Source: Mesotoga sp. UBA6090 (GTDB lineage Bacteria; Thermotogota; Thermotogae; Petrotogales; Kosmotogaceae). From it: 61,135 bases of DNA. This document shows positions 50,876 to 58,649 of this stretch, piece by piece. A program made the translations under genes and the position numbers. Numbering within the stretch: the stretch's first letter is position 1; every line of letters starts with the position of its first letter. The stretch spans positions 1 to 61,135 of the forward strand of contig NZ_DIXC01000069.1 in the NCBI RefSeq assembly GCF_002435945.1, written 5' to 3'. The notes beneath the pieces were generated by a model. It was not told the origin of the DNA. It made no database searches and saw only the letters and a list, made by a program, of their open reading frames with translations.

Positions 50876-51427
50876 TTGTTGATTAGTGAGACTCTTCACG
50901 TCTTTTTCAGCGTCATAATTATTACTCTGTTGGCCACCGTGTTATCGGTGGCCTCAGTTTTTGCATTTCAGCGTCAAATCAGGAAGCCGGCTTTCTTCCT
51001 GCTGTTCATGAATGTTGCCTTCGCCAGTGGCGTAATATTCTTGGTCAATATTGTACTTGTACACAATGACAGGCTCTTGAATGTTGCTCTCTTCTTCATT
51101 GCGTATCTTTACGTATATGGATCACTGGGAAAACACACTTCCAGATATGATGACACCTTCAGAATGTTGTTTCTTTCGATGGGATATACTCGCCAGGAGT
51201 TCTTCAAGAACTATCTCATTTTGCAGGGAAGATGGAAGCTGGTCGACTGCGTCTTTACCTTTTCAGTTATCGCCACCGTAATAAGACTTGTGTCTGTTCA
51301 TTTCAAGTACTTCTATCCTGGCGAGTGGTTGCAGATTATGCTTCTTTTCATGGTCATTTGCATGGTTGTGGGAATCAGCAGATGGTTCGGAGACAAATCT
51401 GTAAACAAGTTGTCAAAGGAAGAGTAA
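50876..51427 (+). CDS. Hypothetical membrane protein with about four helices
   Basis: A 183-residue protein with hydrophobic segments at about 8-28, 41-61, 69-87 and 152-172, and a loop containing G-Y-T-R-Q-E-F-F-K-N-Y. The only early start is TTG 50876, weakly preceded by AAGAAGTGA, five bases after the SPFH stop. The family is not recognised; loop and helix layout recall ABC-type membrane subunits of unknown function. It ends just before the regulatory region of the disulfide oxidoreductase gene. Confidence 0.6.
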   Translation: MLISETLHVFFSVIIITLLATVLSVASVFAFQRQIRKPAFFLLFMNVAFASGVIFLVNIVLVHNDRLLNVALFFIAYLYVYGSLGKHTSRYDDTFRMLFLSMGYTRQEFFKNYLILQGRWKLVDCVFTFSVIATVIRLVSVHFKYFYPGEWLQIMLLFMVICMVVGISRWFGDKSVNKLSKEE

Positions 51428-51442
51428 TATACAGGTGTTATG

Positions 51443-51459
51443 ATACCCCTAGTGGGTAT
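51443..51459. promoter_or_regulatory. CsoR/CstR-like operator, ATACCC-CTAGT-GGGTAT
   Basis: A perfect 6-bp inverted repeat with a five-base spacer overlaps a TATGAT -10-like element (51439-51444), 30 bases before the disulfide oxidoreductase gene. The G/C-tract palindrome with ATA ends is the form bound by CsoR-family repressors, whose CstR branch senses persulfides. The two genes behind it encode thiol-disulfide enzymes, which suits that branch. No csoR-like gene is in the window. Confidence 0.5.
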
Positions 51460-51489
51460 ACAGTTATTTAATCCTAGGGAGGGATAGTC

Positions 51490-52134
51490 ATGGCGAAGTT
51501 ATTGCCAGATAATGTAACAAAGCAAGTGAAGGAGATTTTCAGCAACATGGAAGGTTCGGTGAAAGCTCTTCTTTTCAAGAGTGAGAAAAACTGCGATTAC
51601 TGTTCGACTGCAGAGCAAATGCTGCAGGAGCTCTCGGAACTAGAAGCAAAGATCGGCTATGAGGTTCATGAGTTGGATTCCGAAATGGCACACAAATACA
51701 GTGTTGAATTGGCTCCAAGCATAGTTCTTCTCACTCCCGACGGAGACGACAAGGGTGTAAGGTTCTTGGGAATTCCTGCCGGCCATGAATTTGGCTCGCT
51801 TCTGCAGGATATCGTCTCATTTTCCAAGGGAGCCATTCCCGAGTTGTCTGAAGAGTCTATAAAGAAGATTGAGAAGATTAATTCTCCAGTAGATATAAAG
51901 GTCTTTGTGACCACCACATGCCCTTACTGCCCGAAGGCGGTTCTTACAGCGCATAATATCGCGATGGTCAACAATAACGTGACGGCCTACATGGTCGAGG
52001 CAAACGAGTTCCGGGACCTGTCAAAGAAGTACGGTGTCTCATCCGTTCCGCAGATCGTTATCAATGACAAAGTGACGTTTGTCGGCGCTTATCCCGAAGG
52101 ACAGTTTGTTGATCAAGTAATGAAGGCTGTTTGA
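51490..52134 (+). CDS. Protein disulfide oxidoreductase with two glutaredoxin-like domains
   Basis: A 214-residue PDO made of two thioredoxin folds. The first carries C-D-Y-C (about 34-37), the second the C-P-Y-C active site (about 144-147) and the cis-Pro segment S-V-P-Q-I-V. Such proteins are typical of thermophiles and receive electrons from the thioredoxin reductase encoded next, acting on cytoplasmic disulfides. The ribosome site is GGGAGGG. Its TGA overlaps the region of the trxB ribosome site. Confidence 0.92.
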   Translation: MAKLLPDNVTKQVKEIFSNMEGSVKALLFKSEKNCDYCSTAEQMLQELSELEAKIGYEVHELDSEMAHKYSVELAPSIVLLTPDGDDKGVRFLGIPAGHEFGSLLQDIVSFSKGAIPELSEESIKKIEKINSPVDIKVFVTTTCPYCPKAVLTAHNIAMVNNNVTAYMVEANEFRDLSKKYGVSSVPQIVINDKVTFVGAYPEGQFVDQVMKAV

Positions 52135-52145
52135 GGAGGCGTGAA

Positions 52146-53105
52146 ATGTCGTTCTTCGAACTTGGGAGCGCGAAGAAATCAGATCTGAAAGAGTATTACG
52201 ATGTCACAATTATTGGAGGCGGTCCAGGGGGAATTACAGCTGGAATATACGCTGTCCAGGCCGGTCTCAATCCAATAATAGTTGAGAAAGCTCTTGATGG
52301 CGGTCAAATGAACAATACCCAATCTGTTGAAAACTGGACGGGGTTCACAAGCATCAGAGGAATGGAACTGAGCGAGAAGATGGCCGACCATGCGAGAGCC
52401 TTTGATGTTCCCTTCACATATGCGGAGGTTGTAGACATCGAAACCAATGGACTCGAGAAAGCAGTGGTGCTTGACAATGGAAAGAAAATAAAGTCCAGGG
52501 TAATAATAGTAGCCACAGGATCAGTTCTCAGAAAGCTCGGTGTAAAAGGTGAAGAGGAGTTCAAGGGCAGAGGGATCAGCTACTGTGCGACTTGTGACGG
52601 TCATTTCTTCTCCGATAAGCACATTGCGGTCATTGGCGGCGGAAACAGCGCTCTTGACGAGTCTCTCTATTTGAGCAAGATGGTGAGTAAAATAACAGTG
52701 ATTCAAAATCTTCCGAAGCTAACCGCCGACAAACTCCTGCAGAGGAAACTGAACGAAACGGGCAAGGTCGAGTATATTTACAGTTCTGTTGTGGATTCGG
52801 TGGAAGGTGATTCACAAGTCAGGAAGGTAAACATAAGGAATGTCGATAGCGGCGAGATAACTTCGTTGGGGGTCGATGGAATCTTCGTGTTCATAGGTTT
52901 GATTCCGAACTCTCTGTTCTTGAAAGGAAAGGTGGAGCTCAACGAGTTCGGTTATGTCAAGACAAACGATTTCATGGAGACAAACAAGAAGGCCGTCTAC
53001 GCAGTTGGAGATGTTAGAGAAAAAGAGGTTCGACAGATAGTTACGGCAGCGGCCGATGGAGCAATAGCGATTTATCACGCGGCAAGAAATCATTTCAATG
53101 ACTGA
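52146..53105 (+). CDS. trxB: Thioredoxin reductase
   Basis: A 319-residue flavoprotein: FAD motif G-G-G-P-G-G-I-T-A-G (about 23-32), redox site C-A-T-C-D (about 144-148), NADPH-binding G-G-G-N-S-A-L-D-E (about 162-170), and a C-terminal G-D-V-R-E (about 288-292), a variant of the usual G-D-x-R/x. ATG 52146 follows GGAGG by six bases. It presumably reduces the PDO encoded just before it. Confidence 0.94.
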   Translation: MSFFELGSAKKSDLKEYYDVTIIGGGPGGITAGIYAVQAGLNPIIVEKALDGGQMNNTQSVENWTGFTSIRGMELSEKMADHARAFDVPFTYAEVVDIETNGLEKAVVLDNGKKIKSRVIIVATGSVLRKLGVKGEEEFKGRGISYCATCDGHFFSDKHIAVIGGGNSALDESLYLSKMVSKITVIQNLPKLTADKLLQRKLNETGKVEYIYSSVVDSVEGDSQVRKVNIRNVDSGEITSLGVDGIFVFIGLIPNSLFLKGKVELNEFGYVKTNDFMETNKKAVYAVGDVREKEVRQIVTAAADGAIAIYHAARNHFND

Positions 53106-53132
53106 ATAGACGTAGATTCCTCAGTATAGAAG

Positions 53133-53155
53133 AAAAGAGCGCGTGGCGCTCTTTT
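53133..53155 (+). terminator. Bidirectional terminator
   Basis: A 10-bp perfect stem (AAAAGAGCGC with GCGCTCTTTT) with a GTG loop lies between convergent trxB and the S66 peptidase gene and can end both transcripts. Confidence 0.9.
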
Positions 53156-53157
53156 CT

Positions 53158-54102
53158 TTATTTTATTTTTGCTTCGGGAACCGGTACTATCTCTATTGTC
53201 CCCTTTTCCATGTCTATTTCCACCCACTGACCTACGGGAAGTACGACCTTTGGGAAGTCCCCGTGGTAACTTGGCAAACCGATCCAGACAGGAATCTTTT
53301 TGTCCAGAAAATAGTCGTGTATGATCCTCTTTATGTCGTCCAGATCGCCATTCCTGATCTCCGTGAATCCCGCAAAAACAACACCTCTGAGAGATGAAAA
53401 GTCATCCAGATGCGCGATATTCCAAATCATTCTCTCAAGTGACTCTTTTGTCTCGCTTACATCCTCAAGCACCAGGATAGCGTCCTTCAGTGAGCCCAGA
53501 TATTCAGTTCCTTGAAGGGCCTGGAACAATGAAAGATTGGCTGGAATTAGTCTGCCAATCATCTTTCCTTCGATTACCGGTATAGACTGATAATTGAAGC
53601 GAATCGTTCTTTCACCATTGAAAATTGCAGCGATGTTATGGACGGATTGGGTATCCGATCCAAGCTCAACGGCAACCATTGGACCGTGAAATGTTGTTTG
53701 ACCGGTCTTGAAATAAATGGAGAGGAGCAAGGCCGTGATATCACTGTAACCCACCAAAGGCTTTGGATTAGAAGCAATCACCTCCCAATCAAGCCAATCA
53801 AGGAGATTGTAGGAACCATATCCCCCTCTTGCCGCAATAATCGCATCGTACTCTGGGTTCGCAAAAGCGTCGTTCAGCTCATTAGCCTTTTCTCTAGGAG
53901 AGAGCGACACTTCGCAGCTTCTGCCGACTATGACTCTGTATCCCACATTTCTCAAGGCGCTTACGCCGGCTTCAAGCTTTGATCTTTCGGGAAAGCTTGC
54001 CGGTGCTGTAACGAAAATCGTTCTGATCTCTCTAGAAATCAATACGGACGAAGTCAAAAACATGCAAACAAACAACATAAGTATCAACCATACCCTTCTC
54101 AT
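53158..54102 (-). CDS. Peptidase S66, LD-carboxypeptidase-like, membrane-anchored
   Basis: A 314-residue S66 family protein. An N-terminal hydrophobic segment (about 3-20) indicates export, unusual for the normally cytoplasmic LdcA. The fold is visible: A-A-R-G-G-Y-G-S (about 88-95), the nucleophilic Ser in V-G-Y-S-D-I-T-A (about 115-122), V-L-E-D-V-S-E-T and the His in L-P-S-Y-H-G-D (about 280-286). Roles include recycling murein peptides or detoxifying microcin-like compounds. ATG 54102 follows GGAGG. Confidence 0.85.
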   Translation of the reverse strand: MRRVWLILMLFVCMFLTSSVLISREIRTIFVTAPASFPERSKLEAGVSALRNVGYRVIVGRSCEVSLSPREKANELNDAFANPEYDAIIAARGGYGSYNLLDWLDWEVIASNPKPLVGYSDITALLLSIYFKTGQTTFHGPMVAVELGSDTQSVHNIAAIFNGERTIRFNYQSIPVIEGKMIGRLIPANLSLFQALQGTEYLGSLKDAILVLEDVSETKESLERMIWNIAHLDDFSSLRGVVFAGFTEIRNGDLDDIKRIIHDYFLDKKIPVWIGLPSYHGDFPKVVLPVGQWVEIDMEKGTIEIVPVPEAKIK

Positions 54103-54271
54103 GAGTTCCTCCAACTTGATCTGCTAAGTATAGTTTGCCATTCATGAGGGCTAAAATCAACATGCAACATGCGATTCTCGAAAAAAACATGCCTTTGACA
54201 AATGAGATCGAGATAAGATGAGAAAAAGCATTGTCGAGACGTTCGCTGCGCTCACGAGAAAGCGAGAGAAA

Positions 54272-54350
54272 AGCCAGTCACGTTCGGTGGCCAGTCAGGC
54301 TTCGCCTGGCCAGTCTTTGCTTCGCAAAGGCCAGTTCCGCTTCGCGGGGA
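54272..54350. repeat. Four tandem GCCAGT-hairpin units
   Basis: Each unit is (G)GCCAGT followed by a perfect short hairpin. The last three have a TTC loop: CAGGC-TTC-GCCTG, CTTTGC-TTC-GCAAAG and CCGC-TTC-GCGG. The first is CAC-GTTCG-GTG. Stem sequences differ between units while pairing is kept. Confidence 0.8.
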
Positions 54351-54515
54351 AAGAGCCGCTTGGCTAGAAAACGCTCATCGCTGTACGCTGCTAAGAACCG
54401 CTGATCGCTGGAAGAGTCGCTTGCTAGGAAACGCTGGTCGCTGAACGCTGTGAAAAAACCGTCCTTCGTTGCCCGTCCAAGATCATGGTTCCGTCCTTCG
54501 CCAAGACCAAAGCCC

Positions 54516-54742
54516 AGATCCTGACCAGAACCATTGTTAGGATGACGTGAAGGGGTTGGCATCCCGTTGAGCCTGCCCCAAAGTGCCTCTGTTCGGGGGG
54601 TCTGCACGGGATCTCCTTCTTCTCGTCGTTTCTCTATTCTTGTGCACTCCTCGTTTCGTCTATGGACCGAGATCCTGACCAGGAGCATTGTCAGGATGAC
54701 GTGAAGGGTCTGTCATCCCGTAGTGTTCCTGCACGGGATCTC
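54516..54742. repeat. Direct repeat of an AGATCCTGACCAG...CACGGGATCTC block
   Basis: Copies at about 54516-54616 and 54670-54742 share AGATCCTGACCAG, CATTGT-AGGATGACGTGAAGGG, a CATCCCGT segment and a CACGGGATCTC end, with an insert in the first copy. TCCTGAC/GTCAGGA and ATCCCG/CGGGAT can form hairpins within the second copy. Confidence 0.8.
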
Positions 54743-54854
54743 ATCTCTTCTGTCTTGCTCTCTCTCTTCTTCTCACACTCCTTAACCAAGAACGAAGAAC
54801 CTGGACACGAAGCGTCGGAACAAAGAATTGCTCTTTCCAAGAACAGTTCCTAAG

Positions 54855-55386
54855 GCTCTTGCCAGACCCTAGACCCCACAACCCTAGACCCGGCTCATAC
54901 GCTCTCTCTCTCTTTTCGGAGGACGGTGGACCGTTGACGGTTGACTTTGTTCTTAATGCCCTTGCTCTTCCAAGCGTTCAGCGTCTCTTGGCAAGCGACC
55001 AGCGGATCTTTGGACGGAGAACCTTGTCTAATGTGACTAGCCTGAGTTAGCAGATTGGCTACTTTTTGCCTTCTGCTTTGGCCTGTGAGAGGGCTTCCCC
55101 CTCTTCGGGCGAACAGCCGTTCGCCCCTACAAGAACAAGATGATTCTGAATGGGATGACAGATGAAGAAGATCGGCCTGCGTAGCAGACTGGCTTTGAGG
55201 ATCTTTCCCCGCGAAGCGGGCCTTGCGTCCACTGATGCTCTTCAGTGCATTGCGTCCCGCCGCAGGCGGCATTCCGTCTAATGTTTTATTCTTCCTCGCG
55301 CAGCGAGCCTTACTTCCCCGGATGTTCTTCCCAGCATCACTTCTGCTCTTGCCAGACCCTAGACCCCATACCCCAGACCCGGTTCT
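54855..55386. repeat. Two copies of a C-rich element, GCTCTTGCCAGACCCTAGACC
   Basis: Elements at 54855-54896 and 55345-55386 share GCTCTTGCCAGACCCTAGACC and end in AGACCCGG(C/T)TC. Each contains internal C-C-C-T/C-A-G-A repeats. They flank about 450 bases of non-coding sequence in direct orientation. Confidence 0.8.
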
Positions 55387-55423
55387 CGGAGATCACGAAG
55401 GAAGCCCTCGTTGCATGAAAGCA

Positions 55424-56170
55424 CTAGACAATTGCCGAGAGGTCTGTCAAGAACTCTGCTATTTCATCCGACATTGAGTCGAAAAACTGGGCTGGACTAC
55501 AATCCGCGGAGACTTCACCGTTCTTCAAGAAGATTACACGATTGGCAATATGCTTTGCAAATTCAACTTCGTGCGTGACAATAATCATGGTCCTGCCTTC
55601 CGAGGAAAGCCGTCTGATTACCCTCATGACCTCACCGACGAGTGACGGATCGAGAGCAGAAGTAGGTTCGTCCAGGAGTACGATATCGGGATTCATGACT
55701 AGCGCTCTGGCAATGCCCACTCTCTGCTGTTGGCCTCCTGAAAGCTGCGATGGGTGATTGTTAAGCTTGTCGGCGAGCCCGACTTGACTCAACTGAACCT
55801 CGGCTGCCTTTCTGGCATCGGCCCAACTCATGTTTTTAACTTTGACAAGAGGCAGCGCAACATTGTCGATGATTTTGAGGTGGCTTATCAAATTGAATCT
55901 CTGAAATACGAATCCAACTCTTGACCTGAAGGCCCTTATTGAATGCTTCGTTCGCTGCACCTGACTACCCTTAAAGAATACCTCGCCCTTGTCGGGAGTG
56001 ATTAGATTGTTGATACAGCGGAGGAGAGTTGTCTTTCCTGCACCGGAAGCGCCGAGTACGGCAATCACGTCTCCCTCCTTGACTTCAAAGGAGACATCCT
56101 TAAGAACCACCTGGGTATCAAAGGACTTGGTCAGGTTCGAGAGTTTGAGTATTACTTTTCTTTCCTTCAT
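55424..56170 (-). CDS. Polar amino acid ABC transporter ATPase
   Basis: A 248-residue GlnQ/HisP-type ATPase with all motifs intact: Walker A G-A-S-G-A-G-K-T (about 36-43), signature L-S-G-G-Q-Q-Q-R (about 143-150), Walker B V-L-L-D-E-P-T-S (about 167-174), switch V-T-H-E. It powers the importer encoded by the two genes before it, and overlaps the permease gene by four bases (ATGA). Confidence 0.93.
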   Translation of the reverse strand: MKERKVILKLSNLTKSFDTQVVLKDVSFEVKEGDVIAVLGASGAGKTTLLRCINNLITPDKGEVFFKGSQVQRTKHSIRAFRSRVGFVFQRFNLISHLKIIDNVALPLVKVKNMSWADARKAAEVQLSQVGLADKLNNHPSQLSGGQQQRVGIARALVMNPDIVLLDEPTSALDPSLVGEVMRVIRRLSSEGRTMIIVTHEVEFAKHIANRVIFLKNGEVSADCSPAQFFDSMSDEIAEFLTDLSAIV

Positions 56171-56901
56171 GGAATGGCGAGCTTCCTTTCAAGTATCCTT
56201 CCTACGAGAGATACAAGGGAGGTCATTACGAGATAACAGGCGGCCAATAATATATACGCTTCAAAGACCGCCAGAGTTTGAGTTCCAACCTGTCTCGCTT
56301 TCATTGTAAGATCGCCCAGTGCGATTACCGATACGAGAGAGCTGTCCTTTATCAGAGTGACCAGCTGACCGATAAGAGGCGGTATTGAGATTCTGAATGC
56401 CTGTGGAAATACGATCGAAAACATTATCTGGCTCTTGTAGAGGCCCATCGCTTCTCCGGCCTCCTTTTCCCCTGAAGGAACGGCGTCAATTCCGGCTCGA
56501 AAGATCTCGCCAACGTAGGCTCCCTCAAACAATGAGAGGGAGATCACGCCTGCCCAGAATCTATCGACGTTGACCGCCGAGCCAAAGCCGTAGTAAACAA
56601 GAAGGATGATGACCAGTAATGGCATGTTCCTAAAAAACCAGACGTAGAGCGTACCGGCATCGCGCAACAGGTTGACCTTCGAGTCTCTTGCGAGAGCTAC
56701 GGCTATTCCAACAATCACTGCAAGAGCAAGAGCGATGACGCTTAGTTGAAGAGTAGTCACTATGCCGTCTAGAAAAAGCTTGTAATACTTCGTCAGGGTG
56801 CTCCAGTTAAAGGGGTAGACGGCCGATACAGATGAGTAGGAGAACCAGAGTAGACCGGCAACGATAATCCCCAAAGTAATCTTCGACATCGCTCTTGACA
56901 T
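56167..56901 (-). CDS. Polar amino acid ABC transporter permease
   Basis: A 244-residue HisM/GlnP-type permease with about five membrane helices. It has the family opening W-S-T-L-T-K-Y-Y-K-L-F-L-D-G (about 34-47) and T-L-Q-L-S-V, then the loop E-A-G-E-A-M-G-L-Y-K-S-Q (about 147-158), followed by F-P-Q-A-F-R-I-S-I-P-P. Normally such a permease acts as a homodimer. It sits 10 bases behind the binding-protein gene. Confidence 0.92.
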   Translation of the reverse strand: MSRAMSKITLGIIVAGLLWFSYSSVSAVYPFNWSTLTKYYKLFLDGIVTTLQLSVIALALAVIVGIAVALARDSKVNLLRDAGTLYVWFFRNMPLLVIILLVYYGFGSAVNVDRFWAGVISLSLFEGAYVGEIFRAGIDAVPSGEKEAGEAMGLYKSQIMFSIVFPQAFRISIPPLIGQLVTLIKDSSLVSVIALGDLTMKARQVGTQTLAVFEAYILLAACYLVMTSLVSLVGRILERKLAIP

Positions 56902-56911
56902 AATATCGTCC

Positions 56912-57679
56912 TTAGAACTCAGGCTCGTATTCTACGAACCAGTAGTCCTGGAGTTCTTCGAGTGTTCCCGTTGTCTTTATCCACTGAATGAAAGTGTTCA
57001 TCCACTGAAGTGTCTCGAAATCGCCCTTTGGGATTGCCACACCGAAGTCCTCCCTGGTGAGGAGATCTTCAGTTACCTCAAGCTGATCGTATTTCTTGGC
57101 CATGAATCTCGCATAGATCGAGTCGAAGATCATTGCGTCGGCCCGTCCCGAAGCCACCTGGAAGGCTGCCTCGTCGATTGTCTCAAACATAAAGATCTGA
57201 GCTTCGGAGAGAAGTCTGTTCGCCGCTTCTGCACCGGTCGACCCAAGTTGTACAGCGATCTTGACATCTGGATCATTCAAATCTTCTTCGGTTGGTGGAA
57301 GTTCATACTTATTCGTGTTGTAGAGAATTATCTGACCCACCGTAAGGTACGGATCAGTAAAGTTGACTCTCAATGCCCTTTCCGGAGTAATAGTCATTGC
57401 CGACCAGATGATGTCGAATTTGTTCGACACGAGAGCGGGAATTATTCCGTCCCAGTTCACAACAACAAATTCCAGCTTCACATCGAGGATCTCAGCCATC
57501 TTTTTCAGAATATCGACTTCCAGCCCTATGCGGTCACCGTCGGGGTTTGTTCCGTAAAGGGGCATGTAACCTGCGTCCTGTCCGACTCTCAATACACCTC
57601 TCTGCTTGACTTCATCGATGAGACTTCCAAATGCCAGGGTCATACAGAGTAAAACCACAACCACCAGTAACTTCTTCAT
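56912..57679 (-). CDS. Polar amino acid ABC transporter binding protein
   Basis: A 255-residue family 3 binding protein (HisJ/GlnH type): signal peptide (about 1-18), G-V-L-R-V-G-Q-D (about 28-35), G-L-E-V-D-I-L-K (about 53-60), the A-M-T-I-T-P-E-R-A ligand-site segment (about 91-99), then Q-L-G-S-T-G-A-E (about 143-150). ATG 57679 follows TTGGAGGTG. Which amino acid it binds is not certain; the upstream leader peptide points to histidine or arginine. Directly in front of its ribosome site is an intrinsic terminator. Confidence 0.92.
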   Translation of the reverse strand: MKKLLVVVVLLCMTLAFGSLIDEVKQRGVLRVGQDAGYMPLYGTNPDGDRIGLEVDILKKMAEILDVKLEFVVVNWDGIIPALVSNKFDIIWSAMTITPERALRVNFTDPYLTVGQIILYNTNKYELPPTEEDLNDPDVKIAVQLGSTGAEAANRLLSEAQIFMFETIDEAAFQVASGRADAMIFDSIYARFMAKKYDQLEVTEDLLTREDFGVAIPKGDFETLQWMNTFIQWIKTTGTLEELQDYWFVEYEPEF

Positions 57680-57691
57680 AGTACACCTCCA

Positions 57692-57722
57692 ATAAAAAAA
57701 GACCGGGCTAAAAGCCCGGTCT
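57692..57722 (-). terminator. Leader terminator (attenuator) of the amino acid transporter operon
   Basis: On the minus strand AGACCGGGC and GCCCGGTCT form a 9-bp stem with a TTTTA loop, followed by seven T, directly before the binding-protein ribosome site. It is inside the transcript, so the operon must be controlled by read-through. An upstream GCCCGGT (57767-57773) can pair with the 5' arm and prevent the hairpin. Confidence 0.8.
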
Positions 57723-57744
57723 GTTGAATTCTGAGAGAGCACGA

Positions 57745-57834
57745 CTAAAGAGTGCCGCCTCCTGGAACCGGGCGCCGCAGTCTGTGATGATGAAGCTTGT
57801 TTGTTCTGATCGATGAACTGAAACTAATTCTCAC
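57745..57834 (-). CDS. Candidate leader peptide, 29 aa, His/Arg-rich
   Basis: A short frame starts with GTG six bases after GAAGGTGA and ends with TAG 23 bases before the terminator stem. It contains three consecutive His codons (residues 15-17) followed by R-L-R-R, and overlaps the antiterminator-forming GCCCGGT. An in-frame GTG three codons earlier is an alternative start. Stalling at His or Arg codons could decide which stem forms. Supported by position and composition only. Confidence 0.5.
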   Translation of the reverse strand: MRISFSSSIRTNKLHHHRLRRPVPGGGTL

Positions 57835-57865
57835 AGAGATCACCTTCGTCGTGTTTTGATAAACG

Positions 57866-57895
57866 ATCGTATCAGCACTGGATATCAAATGTCAA
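57866..57895 (-). promoter_or_regulatory. Promoter of the amino acid transporter operon
   Basis: On the minus strand a perfect TTGACA (57890-57895) and TACGAT (57866-57871) are 18 bases apart. Transcription would begin near 57859, giving a leader of about 180 bases before the binding-protein gene. Confidence 0.75.
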
Positions 57896-57936
57896 GTTAC
57901 GTTTTGAGCAAAGGTGTTAAGAGACAATGAGGAGTC

Positions 57937-58542
57937 CTAGAGCATTCGCATAATCTCTTTTGTGATTAGTTGGGCCTTTTCCGGATTGATAACAATATCG
58001 ACGGATCTCGCATCTATCTTGTAGACCGGCGAAAGATCGTACTCTTTTATCCAGCTGGAGTAAAGTCTGTCCAGCTGTTCCCAGTAGGCAATAGGGACCG
58101 CAGTTTCCATTTGTCTTCCCCTTCGTCTTATTCTCGCCAGAATAGTGTCAACATCGGCATCTATATAGACCAGGAGGTCCGGCTTCTTCAGATACTCGAT
58201 CATCGAATCGAACATTGTAACATACGCCTTGAATTCCCTGTCGGACATCTTTCCGGTCTCGAAGAGGTTTCGAGCGAAGATCTCTTTGTCTTCGTAAATT
58301 GATCGATCAAAGACTGTATTTTCATTCTCCTCGGCACTCTTTAGCGAGCAGTACCTGTGATAGAGAAAGTAAGTCTGGAGATGATAGGACCAACGCTTCT
58401 GATCGTAGTAGAAGTCTTCAAGGAAAGGATTATCGGAAACCGACTCGAAGTGAATCTTATAGCCCAGTCCTTCCGCTATTGCACCTGCTATTGTAGATTT
58501 GCCGGCACCGACATTGCCGGCAAGGACTATTATCTTGCCCAA
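57937..58542 (-). CDS. Deoxynucleoside kinase
   Basis: A 201-residue deoxynucleoside kinase of the dGK/dAK family: P-loop G-N-V-G-A-G-K-S (about 9-16), H-F-E-S-V (about 31-35), the D-R-S motif (F-D-R-S-I-Y-E-D, about 78-85), Y-I-D-A-D (about 126-130), and a lid with R-I-R-R-R-G-R. It phosphorylates deoxynucleosides for salvage. Length is as expected. It is divergent from the Fe-S pseudogene and ends 40 bases before the transporter promoter. Confidence 0.9.
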   Translation of the reverse strand: MGKIIVLAGNVGAGKSTIAGAIAEGLGYKIHFESVSDNPFLEDFYYDQKRWSYHLQTYFLYHRYCSLKSAEENENTVFDRSIYEDKEIFARNLFETGKMSDREFKAYVTMFDSMIEYLKKPDLLVYIDADVDTILARIRRRGRQMETAVPIAYWEQLDRLYSSWIKEYDLSPVYKIDARSVDIVINPEKAQLITKEIMRML

Positions 58543-58649
58543 TCCGCATCACTCCTGTAAATCTAGTTCTGAGACAATTCTAGCATTAGTTCGTTCTAAG
58601 GAAACTCTAAGGTTCCTCACGTCAAATAGAATATTATCTACTGGAGGAA

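Larger units (their letters stand above)
54128..55423. repeat. 1.3-kb gene-free, repeat-rich region
   Basis: No credible gene is seen on either strand; longer open frames are made of repeat sequence. The region contains a tandem hairpin array, a run of CGCTG/TCGCTG-type short repeats (about 54365-54455), two copies of a roughly 75-100 base block, two copies of a 42-base C-rich element, and several fragments such as TCATCCCG and GGGATGACA. It looks like an accumulation site for short dispersed repeats between the S66 gene and the amino acid transporter operon. Confidence 0.8.

Noticed and set aside
54278..54688. 136-residue minus-strand frame with repeated S-D-Q-R-F-L-A units
   Set aside because: The residue repeats simply reflect the DNA repeats and hairpins; no ribosome site, and the same repeats occur out of frame nearby.
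54128..55423. CRISPR-like array
   Set aside because: Repeats are not evenly spaced, differ in kind, and have no unique spacers of constant length; no cas gene is present.
57745..57900. T-box or SAM riboswitch in the amino acid transporter leader
   Set aside because: No T-box GGTACC-type antiterminator element or SAM-I core is recognisable; the leader-peptide model fits better.
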